DNA of 64,000 bases from Janthinobacterium sp. BJB426 (lineage in GTDB: Bacteria > Pseudomonadota > Gammaproteobacteria > Burkholderiales > Burkholderiaceae_D): assembly GCF_002735705.1 (NCBI RefSeq), contig NZ_PDZL01000002.1, positions 310,001 through 374,000 of the forward strand. The letters run 5' to 3'. The position numbers were made by a program, and so were the translations under genes. The notes beneath the pieces are model-generated. The model did not search any database. It worked only from the letters and a program-made list of their open reading frames with translations, and was not told where the DNA came from. Shown piece after piece: positions 57,887 through 64,000 of the stretch; within the stretch, counting starts at the first letter, position 1; each line of letters opens with the position of its first letter.

Positions 57887-59182
57887 ATGAGCACCACCGC
57901 CTGGTTCATCCTGATCGGCTGCCTGATGCTGGCGCGTGGCCTGGGCGCCGACGGCATCGCGCGCCTGCCCTTGACTTCGGCCATGGCGTACCTGGGCGTG
58001 GGCCTGCTGCTGGGGCCCATGTTCCTCGGCCTGTTTGCCTTCGACCTGGTGCAGCAGGCGCCACTGCTGGAAACCCTGACGGAAATCGCCGTCCTCATCT
58101 CCCTGTTTTCCGCCGGCGTCAAGATGCCCGTGCCGTTCAGCCTGGCCCGCTGGCTGCCGTCGCTGCGCCTGGCGTGGCTGTCGATGGCCATCTCCGTGGC
58201 CCTGGTGGCGGCCTTTGCGTGCCTGGTGCTGGGCTTGCCCCTGGGCGCGGGCGTGCTGCTGGGCGCCATCCTCGCGCCCACCGACCCCGTGCTGGCCACC
58301 GACGTGCAGCTGCGCCATGCGGGCGACAGCGAGCAATTGCGCTTCATGCTGACCAGCGAAGCGGGCATGAACGATGGCAGCGGCTTTCCCTTCGTCATGC
58401 TGGGCCTGGGCTTGCTGGGCCTGCATGAGCTGGGGCCGCATGGCGCCACTTGGCTGTGGCGCGACTTGCTCTGGGCCAGCGCGGGCGCCATCGCCCTGGG
58501 CGCGGCTGGCGGCTCGCTGCTGGCCTGGCTGGGCTGGCAGGTGCGCGCCAAGGAACCGAAACACGCCATGCTGGACGATCTGGCGGCCCTGGGCTTGATC
58601 GCCCTCGTGTATGGCCTGACCACGTGGCTGCACGCGTGGGGCTTCTTGGCCGTCTTCTTTGCCGGCGTGGTCTTGCGCCAGACGGAACTGCGCCTCGCTG
58701 GCGCGCCGAAAGACCGGCAAGGCTTGCTGCAGGCCGAGGAAACGCATGCCGTGTCCGCCACCAGGCCGCACGACAGCGACGTGACGCTGACCGTCAGCGG
58801 CGAATCGCTCGTCTTCAAGGAACACCTGGAACGCCTGTCCGAACTGACCCTGGTGCTGTTGCTTGGCGGCGCCGTCACGGCCGCCGCCTGGAGCTGGCAG
58901 GCGTGGAGCGTGGCGCTGTTCCTGTTGCTGGTGGCGCGCCCGGCCAGCGTGATGCTCGGTTTGCTGGCCTCGGGCACCAGCGTGCGCCTGCGCGGGCTGG
59001 CCGCCTGGTTCGGCGTGCGCGGCATCGGCTCGCTGTACTACCTCAGCTATGCAATCGCACACGGCTTGCCGCGCGGCCTGGCGCGCGAACTGGCCGACAT
59101 CACCCTGGTCGTCGTCATCCTCTCCATCGTCGCGCACGGCCTGACGGTCAAGCCCTTGCTGGAACGCTATTGGCGCAAATAA
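57887..59182 (+). CDS. Cation:proton antiporter (CPA1/NhaP type)
   Basis: A 431-residue inner-membrane transporter with about 11-12 hydrophobic segments. Motifs: AMAYLGVGLLLGPMFLG, LGAILAPTDPVLATDVQLRH (the TD-P motif of the ion site) and SEAGMNDGSGFPFVMLGLG (the ND region). A cytoplasmic loop with EETHAVSATRPHDSDV follows, then GLAAWFGVRGIGSLYYLSYA. It exchanges sodium or potassium for protons. The ATG at 57887 has no clear ribosome site; an ATG at 57878 is an alternative. It is on the same strand as the channel gene, 50 bases away, and may be co-transcribed. Confidence 0.85.
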   Translation: MSTTAWFILIGCLMLARGLGADGIARLPLTSAMAYLGVGLLLGPMFLGLFAFDLVQQAPLLETLTEIAVLISLFSAGVKMPVPFSLARWLPSLRLAWLSMAISVALVAAFACLVLGLPLGAGVLLGAILAPTDPVLATDVQLRHAGDSEQLRFMLTSEAGMNDGSGFPFVMLGLGLLGLHELGPHGATWLWRDLLWASAGAIALGAAGGSLLAWLGWQVRAKEPKHAMLDDLAALGLIALVYGLTTWLHAWGFLAVFFAGVVLRQTELRLAGAPKDRQGLLQAEETHAVSATRPHDSDVTLTVSGESLVFKEHLERLSELTLVLLLGGAVTAAAWSWQAWSVALFLLLVARPASVMLGLLASGTSVRLRGLAAWFGVRGIGSLYYLSYAIAHGLPRGLARELADITLVVVILSIVAHGLTVKPLLERYWRK

Positions 59183-59303
59183 CGGGTGCAAATAAGCGCC
59201 GGCATTCCCCTTTGTCATTGCTGCACAGCAATGTTTTGTCAATTGCCCCTATGGCGGGCGGAAATATTGTTAAGATAATTAAAAATGGCAAAAGAGAGAA
59301 TCA

Positions 59304-60494
59304 ATGAAACGAAGAAGCGTGCTGGGACTGGGCGTCTCACTGGCCCTGCTGCAAACGGGCTGCGCCACCGATCCGGCCAGGCTGGCGTGGGAAACGGAAT
59401 TTGACGGCTTCATGCGCGATGGCCTGGCCCGCACGGAAACGCCGGGCATGAGCGTGGCCGTGGTGCGCGGCGAACAGACCATTTTCGCGCGCGGCTATGG
59501 CTGGGCCGACATCCAGGCCGGCAAGAAGGCCGATGCCAACACGGTATTCCATGTCGCTTCCGTCAGCAAGCTCGTCACGGCCACGGCCGTCATGATGCTG
59601 CTGGAACAGGGCGCCTTCCAGCTCGACGACAAGGTGGCGGCCTACCTGGACTTCCCGCTCATGCATCCGAAGTTTCCCGATGTGCCCATCACCTTTCGCC
59701 ATTTGCTCAGCCACACCTCGGGCATTTCCGACGCCGTGTACGAAAAGACGACGACGTTTGCCGTGCAGGGCGACCCGCGATTGCCGCTGCGCGACTTCGT
59801 CAAGGGTTATTTGTCGCGCGGCGGCGCCTGGTATGACGCGGATGTGTCGTTTGCGGCCCGTCCCGGCACGGAATGGCGCTACAGCAATGTCGGCATCGCC
59901 CTGCTCGGCTATCTGGTAAGCCGCTTGAATCCCGATGGCCTCGACGCCTTTGCGCACGAGCACCTGTTCGAACCGCTGGGCATGGACAATACGGCGTGGA
60001 ATTTGGCCGGCTTGCCGCGGCGCGCCGTCGTCGCCCAGCCGTATGCGCACAAGGAACCGGGCCTGCAAGTGCTGCCGCCCGTCGGCTATCCGGACTGGCC
60101 GGCCGGCCTGCTGCGCAGCTCGGCGCATGACTTTGCCCGTTTCCTGGCCATCTTCAGCAATAACGGCCGGGTCGACGGTCACCGCTACCTGCAAGATGCC
60201 ACCCTGCAATTGTTTTTTGCCCCGCAAGCGGCCCCAGTCGTGCCCGCCGACTCATCCGTGCGGCAAGCCCTGGTGTGGCTGCTGCGCGACATCGACGCCA
60301 AGCCGCTGGCCACGCACAGTGGCGGCGATCCGGGCGCCGCGTCTGTTGTCTGCGTCGACCGCGCCAGCAAGACGGCCGTGCTGGCCTTCGCCAACGTCAG
60401 CGCCGACAAGGAGTTTCGTTCATTCCAGAAAGAAGTCGTGCTGCGCCTGCTGGCTCATGGCGGCAGCGGCGCGCTGGCGGCAAAGAAACCCTAG
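59304..60494 (+). CDS. Beta-lactamase-fold serine hydrolase lipoprotein
   Basis: A 396-residue protein. The N-terminus MKRRSVLGLGVSLALLQTGC carries a lipobox with the cysteine at position 20. The class C-like active site has S86-V-S-K89 (HVASVSKLVTATAVMML), the Tyr motif in WRYSNVGIALLGYLV, and THSGGDPGAASVV as the third element. It probably sits in the periplasm and cleaves an unknown ester, D-peptide or lactam. AAGAGAGAA precedes the ATG. Its stop interlocks with the convergent YkvA stop in CTAG (60491-60494). Confidence 0.9.
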   Translation: MKRRSVLGLGVSLALLQTGCATDPARLAWETEFDGFMRDGLARTETPGMSVAVVRGEQTIFARGYGWADIQAGKKADANTVFHVASVSKLVTATAVMMLLEQGAFQLDDKVAAYLDFPLMHPKFPDVPITFRHLLSHTSGISDAVYEKTTTFAVQGDPRLPLRDFVKGYLSRGGAWYDADVSFAARPGTEWRYSNVGIALLGYLVSRLNPDGLDAFAHEHLFEPLGMDNTAWNLAGLPRRAVVAQPYAHKEPGLQVLPPVGYPDWPAGLLRSSAHDFARFLAIFSNNGRVDGHRYLQDATLQLFFAPQAAPVVPADSSVRQALVWLLRDIDAKPLATHSGGDPGAASVVCVDRASKTAVLAFANVSADKEFRSFQKEVVLRLLAHGGSGALAAKKP

Positions 60495-60874
60495 GCGCCG
60501 AACCAGCCGCGCAGTTTCTCGGCGGCACGCTCCTTGACCTCGGCCGTGATGTAGGTGGCGACCGTGGCGACGGCTGCCGCCAGCACGGCCAGGTCATCCG
60601 CATAGCCGACGACGGGCGTGATGTCGGGAATCGCGTCGATGGGCGAAATGAAATAGCCGAGCGCGCCGTAAATGGCCGTCTTGGCCCACAGCGGGGTATT
60701 CGGCTGCTGCGCCGCGTAGTACAGCCACAGGGCTTTTTCGATGACTTCGCGTCCCGCCGTCTTGGCGAACTTGACGACCTTGTCCCAGAAGCTGTCATCC
60801 GTGTATTTCTTTTCATACTGCTTGTCGGCTTGGGGGGCGTGGTCTTCTTCCAGATTCTTTTTTCTGCCAAACAT
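60491..60874 (-). CDS. YkvA/DUF1232 protein
   Basis: A 127-residue protein. The family's core is GALGYFISPIDAIPDITPVV followed by GYADDLAVLAAAVATVATYI, which contains the conserved ISPIDxIPD motif. The N-terminal part is charged (GRKKNLEEDHAPQADKQY). It is a membrane-associated protein with one or two hydrophobic helices. Its function is unknown. CAGGAG lies 8 bases before the ATG. Confidence 0.9.
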   Translation of the reverse strand: MFGRKKNLEEDHAPQADKQYEKKYTDDSFWDKVVKFAKTAGREVIEKALWLYYAAQQPNTPLWAKTAIYGALGYFISPIDAIPDITPVVGYADDLAVLAAAVATVATYITAEVKERAAEKLRGWFGA

Positions 60875-60966
60875 CTGCTGCTCCTGTCTGCCGCGCACGG
60901 CGTTACGAATGCGCACCTTAGCATAACGGCGCGCCGGGCGCGCGGCCTGCAAGGTAAGCTATCACC

Positions 60967-62058
60967 ATGGAAATATCCGCCACCACCACGGCCCGCGCCG
61001 CCGGCCTGCGCTACACGGGCGACCATCAAAGCGGCATCGCCCGATCAGGCAAGCCCGGCAAGTTCCGCTACCGCGACGCTGACGGCCAGTTCCTGCGCGA
61101 TGCCAGTGCCTTGACGCGCATCAAGGCACTGGCCATTCCGCCGGCCTGGACGGACGTGTGGATCTGTCCGCACGCGAACGGCCACCTGCAGGCGACGGGG
61201 CGCGACGCGCGGGGCCGCAAGCAGTACCGCTACCATGCGCGCTGGCGCCAGGTGCGCGACGACGTGAAATATGAACGCATGCTCAGCTTTGGCAACGCCC
61301 TGCCCGCCATCCGCGCCGCCGTCGCGCACGGCATGCAGTTGCCCGGTTTGCCCCGCGAAAAAGTGCTGGCCACCATCGTCCATCTGCTGGAATTGACGAT
61401 GATGCGCATCGGCAACGAGGAATATGCACGCACGAACAAATCGTTCGGCCTGACCACCCTGCGCACGCGCCATGTGCAGGTCGACGGCAGCGCCGTGGCC
61501 TTCCACTTCAAGGGCAAGAGCGGCGTGCGCCACGATATCCGTCTGAGCGACCGGCGCCTGGCCAGGGTGCTGCAGCGCATGCGCGAACTGCCGGGGCAGG
61601 AACTGTTTCAATATGTGGATGAGCACGGCGAGCGCCACGGCGTCGATTCGGGCGAGGTCAACGATTACCTGCGCGAGGTGACGGGCGAAGACTACACGGC
61701 CAAGGATTTCCGCACCTGGTCCGGCACCTTGCTGGCCGCGCTGGCCTTGCGGGCGTTCGAACAGGTCGATTCCGAGGCGCAAGCGAAGAAAAACATCGTG
61801 CAGGCGATCGAGTCGGTGGCAAAAAAGCTGGGCAACACGCCGACGATCTGCCGCAAGTGCTATGTGCACCCGGCCGTGCTGGAATCGTATCTGGATGGCA
61901 GTTTATTGGACGGCATGCGCGCGCGGGCGCAGGAACAGTTACGGGAAGAGCTGCCGGCGCTGGCGCCGGAAGAAGCGGCCGTGCTGGCCTTGCTGCAGCA
62001 GCGGCTGCAGGCTGGCGTCAAGCCTGGCGGCCAGGCTGGCAGTACGCAGACAGTTTGA
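60967..62058 (+). CDS. DNA topoisomerase IB (poxvirus type)
   Basis: A 363-residue type IB topoisomerase. GKFRYRDADGQFL with ALTRIKALAIPPAWTDVWI is the N-terminal clamp of the viral/bacterial family. Catalytic Arg, Lys and His residues lie in MRIGNEEYARTNKSFGLTTL, FKGKSGVRHDI and DFRTWSGTLLAA. The active-site tyrosine is Tyr299 in RKCYVHPAVLESY. It nicks one strand, relaxing supercoils in both directions. AAGGTAAG lies 10 bases before the ATG. The gene stands alone, with a small overlapping gene on the other strand at its end. Confidence 0.93.
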   Translation: MEISATTTARAAGLRYTGDHQSGIARSGKPGKFRYRDADGQFLRDASALTRIKALAIPPAWTDVWICPHANGHLQATGRDARGRKQYRYHARWRQVRDDVKYERMLSFGNALPAIRAAVAHGMQLPGLPREKVLATIVHLLELTMMRIGNEEYARTNKSFGLTTLRTRHVQVDGSAVAFHFKGKSGVRHDIRLSDRRLARVLQRMRELPGQELFQYVDEHGERHGVDSGEVNDYLREVTGEDYTAKDFRTWSGTLLAALALRAFEQVDSEAQAKKNIVQAIESVAKKLGNTPTICRKCYVHPAVLESYLDGSLLDGMRARAQEQLREELPALAPEEAAVLALLQQRLQAGVKPGGQAGSTQTV

Positions 62059-62242
62059 GGGCGTCGCTGCTGCAGATGGGCAAGGCGCCATGGCCAGCCT
62101 CGCGCGCCACGGGCGCCGGCACGGCATCGCTGGCTGGCGCCTCGCCCGTACTCATCCAGGTGGCCGCCAGGGTCGAGAAAATAAACAGGCAGATCAGCAG
62201 GAACGGCTTGTTCAAGTGAAAAAACTGGTCTGGCTTTTGCAT
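62018..62242 (-). CDS. Small single-helix exported or membrane protein
   Basis: A 74-residue protein. MQKPDQFFHLNKPFLLICLF, followed by IFSTLAATWMST, is one hydrophobic helix that could be a signal anchor. A short periplasmic tail with two cysteines (LPICSSDALKLSAYCQPG) follows. GGAG precedes the ATG at 62242 at a good distance. Its last 41 bases overlap the end of the topoisomerase gene on the opposite strand. The family is not recognised, and the overlap lowers certainty. Confidence 0.5.
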   Translation of the reverse strand: MQKPDQFFHLNKPFLLICLFIFSTLAATWMSTGEAPASDAVPAPVAREAGHGALPICSSDALKLSAYCQPGRQA

Positions 62243-62506
62243 CGCATACTCCGTCGGACTGGTTGGCTGTTGCAGCATGGACACGATCATCGCGTGTTTC
62301 CGCAAGGCATACAATCAGACAGTTTCGACAAGACGGGTAGGACAGCGCTGACAGGCTCAGCCATGGCGTCCCGTGTCGGCAGATTTGACACCGGCTCCGG
62401 CCCATATCAGTCAAACCCTTGTTTTTACAGCACAAGTTATACGGGAACGCTTCCTGCTTGACCTCTTGCCTGGGCACGCTTGGCGCCAGTCAACGGGGGA
62501 ACGATC

Positions 62507-64000
62507 ATGAGCTTTATCAAACACGCGCTGCTGGCGCTGCTGTTATGCGCGATGTCTGCCGCGCATGCCACCAGCATCGGCTACACGGCGACATCGCTGG
62601 GCGGCACGCAGTGGCGCTACGACTATACCGTCAGCAATACTACGCTGGCCGTGCCCATCGAGGAATTCACCTTGTTCTTCAGCGTGGGCCAGTATGCCAA
62701 CCTGCACAGCGTCTCCACGGCACCCGGCTGGGATGTGCTGCTGGTGCAGCCCGATCCCGCCATCCCCGCCAGCGGCTACTTCGACGCGCTGGCGCTGGCC
62801 GGCGGCATCAATCCTGGCGCCACGTCCACGGGCTTTTCCGTCACCTTCGATTACCTGGGCGCGGGCAGCCCCGGCGCCCAGCCGTTTTCCATCCTCGACC
62901 CCGTTACCTTCATTGAGGTCGAGGCGGGCATCACGCAGCCGGCCGCCGTCACCCTGCCCTCCACCCCATGGCTGCTGCTGGCGGGCGTACTGGCCGTGGC
63001 CTGCCTGCGGCGCCGGCAATTGGCGGGCGCCGCACTGGCCCCATTGCTGGCACTCACCCTGTGCGCCTGCGGCGGGCCGAACGATCCTGCGCAGCCGCCT
63101 GCGCCGAAGGTCATGCTGGCCACCGCTCAGGCCGCCGGGGACTTCGAAGTGACCTTGCTGGAAAAAGTGGCCGAACAGCGCGTCAACCGCACGGCCTGGG
63201 ACTATACCTACCGCGTGCACATCCGCAACAATGGCAGCGAAGCGGCCAGCAATGTGCAAGCCGTGCTGGCCAGCGCGCCTGCAGGCTGCACCATCATCGA
63301 TGGCGAGGTGCAGGCCGGCAGCATCGACGCGGGCGCCACCGTCACGCCCGCTGACACCATCACCGTGCGCATCGAGCGCAGCATCGCCTTCCAGAGCGCG
63401 GCCCTGACGTGGACCTTCAGCACCGGCGCCGGCATCGAACTCGATCCCGCGCGGCCCGCGCAGGTGGTCGTGCTATCGCTGGCCGCACTGGGTTTTACGG
63501 ACGGCGCCGACAGCGTCAAGGCCAGCGGCGCCGTCACGGACGTGCTGCTGCAGGACGGCAGCCTGCGCTTTTCCACGCCCGGCGACACGGGCGTGGACCA
63601 GCACGCGCAATTTTCCCTCAGCAAGGGCGGCAAGGTCACCACCCTGCACCTGCTGATCCAGACGGAGCTGCCCACGGCCGTGGAAACCTATGTGGAACCG
63701 GACGACGACGGCAACGTGCCCGCCACGGCGCCCGTGCTGGCCATCACGGGGCTGGGGCCGAACAACCGGTTGCAGCCGGGCGCCCTGGGATTGCGCCTGG
63801 TGGACGCCGCCCCCATGGCCCTACAGGACGACAGCGACGGCCTGCTGTCCAGCCCGGATGGCCTGGCCATCAGCCTGAAGACCTACTGGACGTTCGATGC
63901 GGCCAGCGGCACCTTCAGCATCGGCGCCACGGCCATGCAGCAATTGCTGGCATCCTTGCCCAACGGCAGCTACGACCTGAACCTCAATTTCGTCTCGCAG
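62507..64000 (+). CDS. Secreted protein joining an anchor-like helix to an internal lipobox, 3' partial
   Basis: The frame is open from the ATG at 62507 (GGGGGA upstream) to the window edge, 498 codons. A signal peptide comes first (MSFIKHALLALLLCAMSAAH, cleavage near HA-T). A beta-rich domain of about 130 residues follows. Around residue 150 there is a sorting-type end, LPSTPWLLLAGVLAVACLRR with RRQ, which resembles a PEP-CTERM-like anchor, and directly after it LALLALTLCACGGPNDP-like sequence (LLALTLCACGGPNDPAQPP), a typical lipobox. The rest looks like Ig/DUF11-type beta domains (YTYRVHIRNNGSEAASNVQ). It reads as two secreted proteins fused in frame. The function is unknown. Confidence 0.7.
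   Translation, partial: MSFIKHALLALLLCAMSAAHATSIGYTATSLGGTQWRYDYTVSNTTLAVPIEEFTLFFSVGQYANLHSVSTAPGWDVLLVQPDPAIPASGYFDALALAGGINPGATSTGFSVTFDYLGAGSPGAQPFSILDPVTFIEVEAGITQPAAVTLPSTPWLLLAGVLAVACLRRRQLAGAALAPLLALTLCACGGPNDPAQPPAPKVMLATAQAAGDFEVTLLEKVAEQRVNRTAWDYTYRVHIRNNGSEAASNVQAVLASAPAGCTIIDGEVQAGSIDAGATVTPADTITVRIERSIAFQSAALTWTFSTGAGIELDPARPAQVVVLSLAALGFTDGADSVKASGAVTDVLLQDGSLRFSTPGDTGVDQHAQFSLSKGGKVTTLHLLIQTELPTAVETYVEPDDDGNVPATAPVLAITGLGPNNRLQPGALGLRLVDAAPMALQDDSDGLLSSPDGLAISLKTYWTFDAASGTFSIGATAMQQLLASLPNGSYDLNLNFVSQ

Noticed and set aside
62419..62916. Open frame overlapping the start of the last secreted protein
   Set aside because: The frame starting at 62507 has a signal peptide and stays open to the edge; this one is a shadow.
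1..64000. tRNA, rRNA, riboswitch or insertion sequence
   Set aside because: No cloverleaf, rRNA stretch, transposase or long terminal repeats were recognised on reading; a covariance-model scan was not possible.

Overview
The window is GC-rich, densely packed bacterial chromosome. It suggests a betaproteobacterium of the Oxalobacteraceae (Janthinobacterium/Massilia/Duganella type). The grounds are a PEP-CTERM surface protein, a malonate decarboxylase operon with MadLM transport, thrC next to moeA/moaD, an otsBA-GH15 trehalose group, and the overall gene style. I saw no phage, insertion sequence, CRISPR array, rRNA or tRNA. The genus is an inference.

Layout. 1-3121: a DUF1700/GIN-domain (DUF2807) envelope pair, a flavoprotein and a small membrane protein. 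3168-6167 (minus): thrC-moeA-moaD, without the hom and moaE neighbours usual in the order. 6438-7178: an orphan ATPase. 7221-10894 (minus): kbl-tdh-sdaA, which degrades threonine and serine; it is divergent from an XRE-cupin regulator (11116-11691), with a dyad in the gap. 11722-12819: a HAF-repeat PEP-CTERM protein. 13091-18208: a tightly overlapping five-gene operon matching the uncharacterised STM4015-STM4014-STM4013-STM4012-STM4011 set (leucine-rich-repeat protein, ATP-grasp enzyme, alkaline-phosphatase-fold hydrolase, two radical SAM enzymes). This is the best candidate for an undescribed system. 18274-27187: prolyl oligopeptidase, an EAL-CBS-GGDEF protein, a coupled pair including a DUF4262 protein, a Sel1-repeat protein, a DnaQ-like exonuclease and an Hsp70-like protein. 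27188-27820: decayed sequence with a perfect (GACAA)5 tract.

27821-35245: a LacI regulator, a YidB-like protein, a small helix-hairpin-helix-like protein, a zinc-ribbon protein, a DUF6328 protein, a LysR/aldo-keto reductase/SRPBCC group and an MFS exporter. 35289-38667 (minus): an RsbQ-like hydrolase coupled to a PAS hybrid histidine kinase, followed by two unknown acidic proteins. 38788-42784: an iron-type pair, in which a Fur box precedes a PepSY membrane protein and a TonB-dependent receptor follows. 42781-50061 (minus): the complete malonate operon mdcABCDE-madLM-mdcGH, with divergent mdcR.

51603-56482 (minus): trehalose metabolism, with a membrane-anchored trehalose-6-phosphate synthase, its phosphatase and a GH15 enzyme. 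Next to it are an MscS-type channel and a cation/proton antiporter (56721-59182), so this half looks like an osmotic-stress neighbourhood. 59304-62242: a beta-lactamase-fold lipoprotein, a YkvA protein, a type IB topoisomerase and a tiny membrane protein. The window ends inside a secreted protein that joins a sorting-type anchor to an internal lipobox.

Many starts were set by overlap with the preceding stop or by a visible Shine-Dalgarno sequence. Where neither was clear, the entry says so. All family names come from reading the translated sequence; no searches were run.
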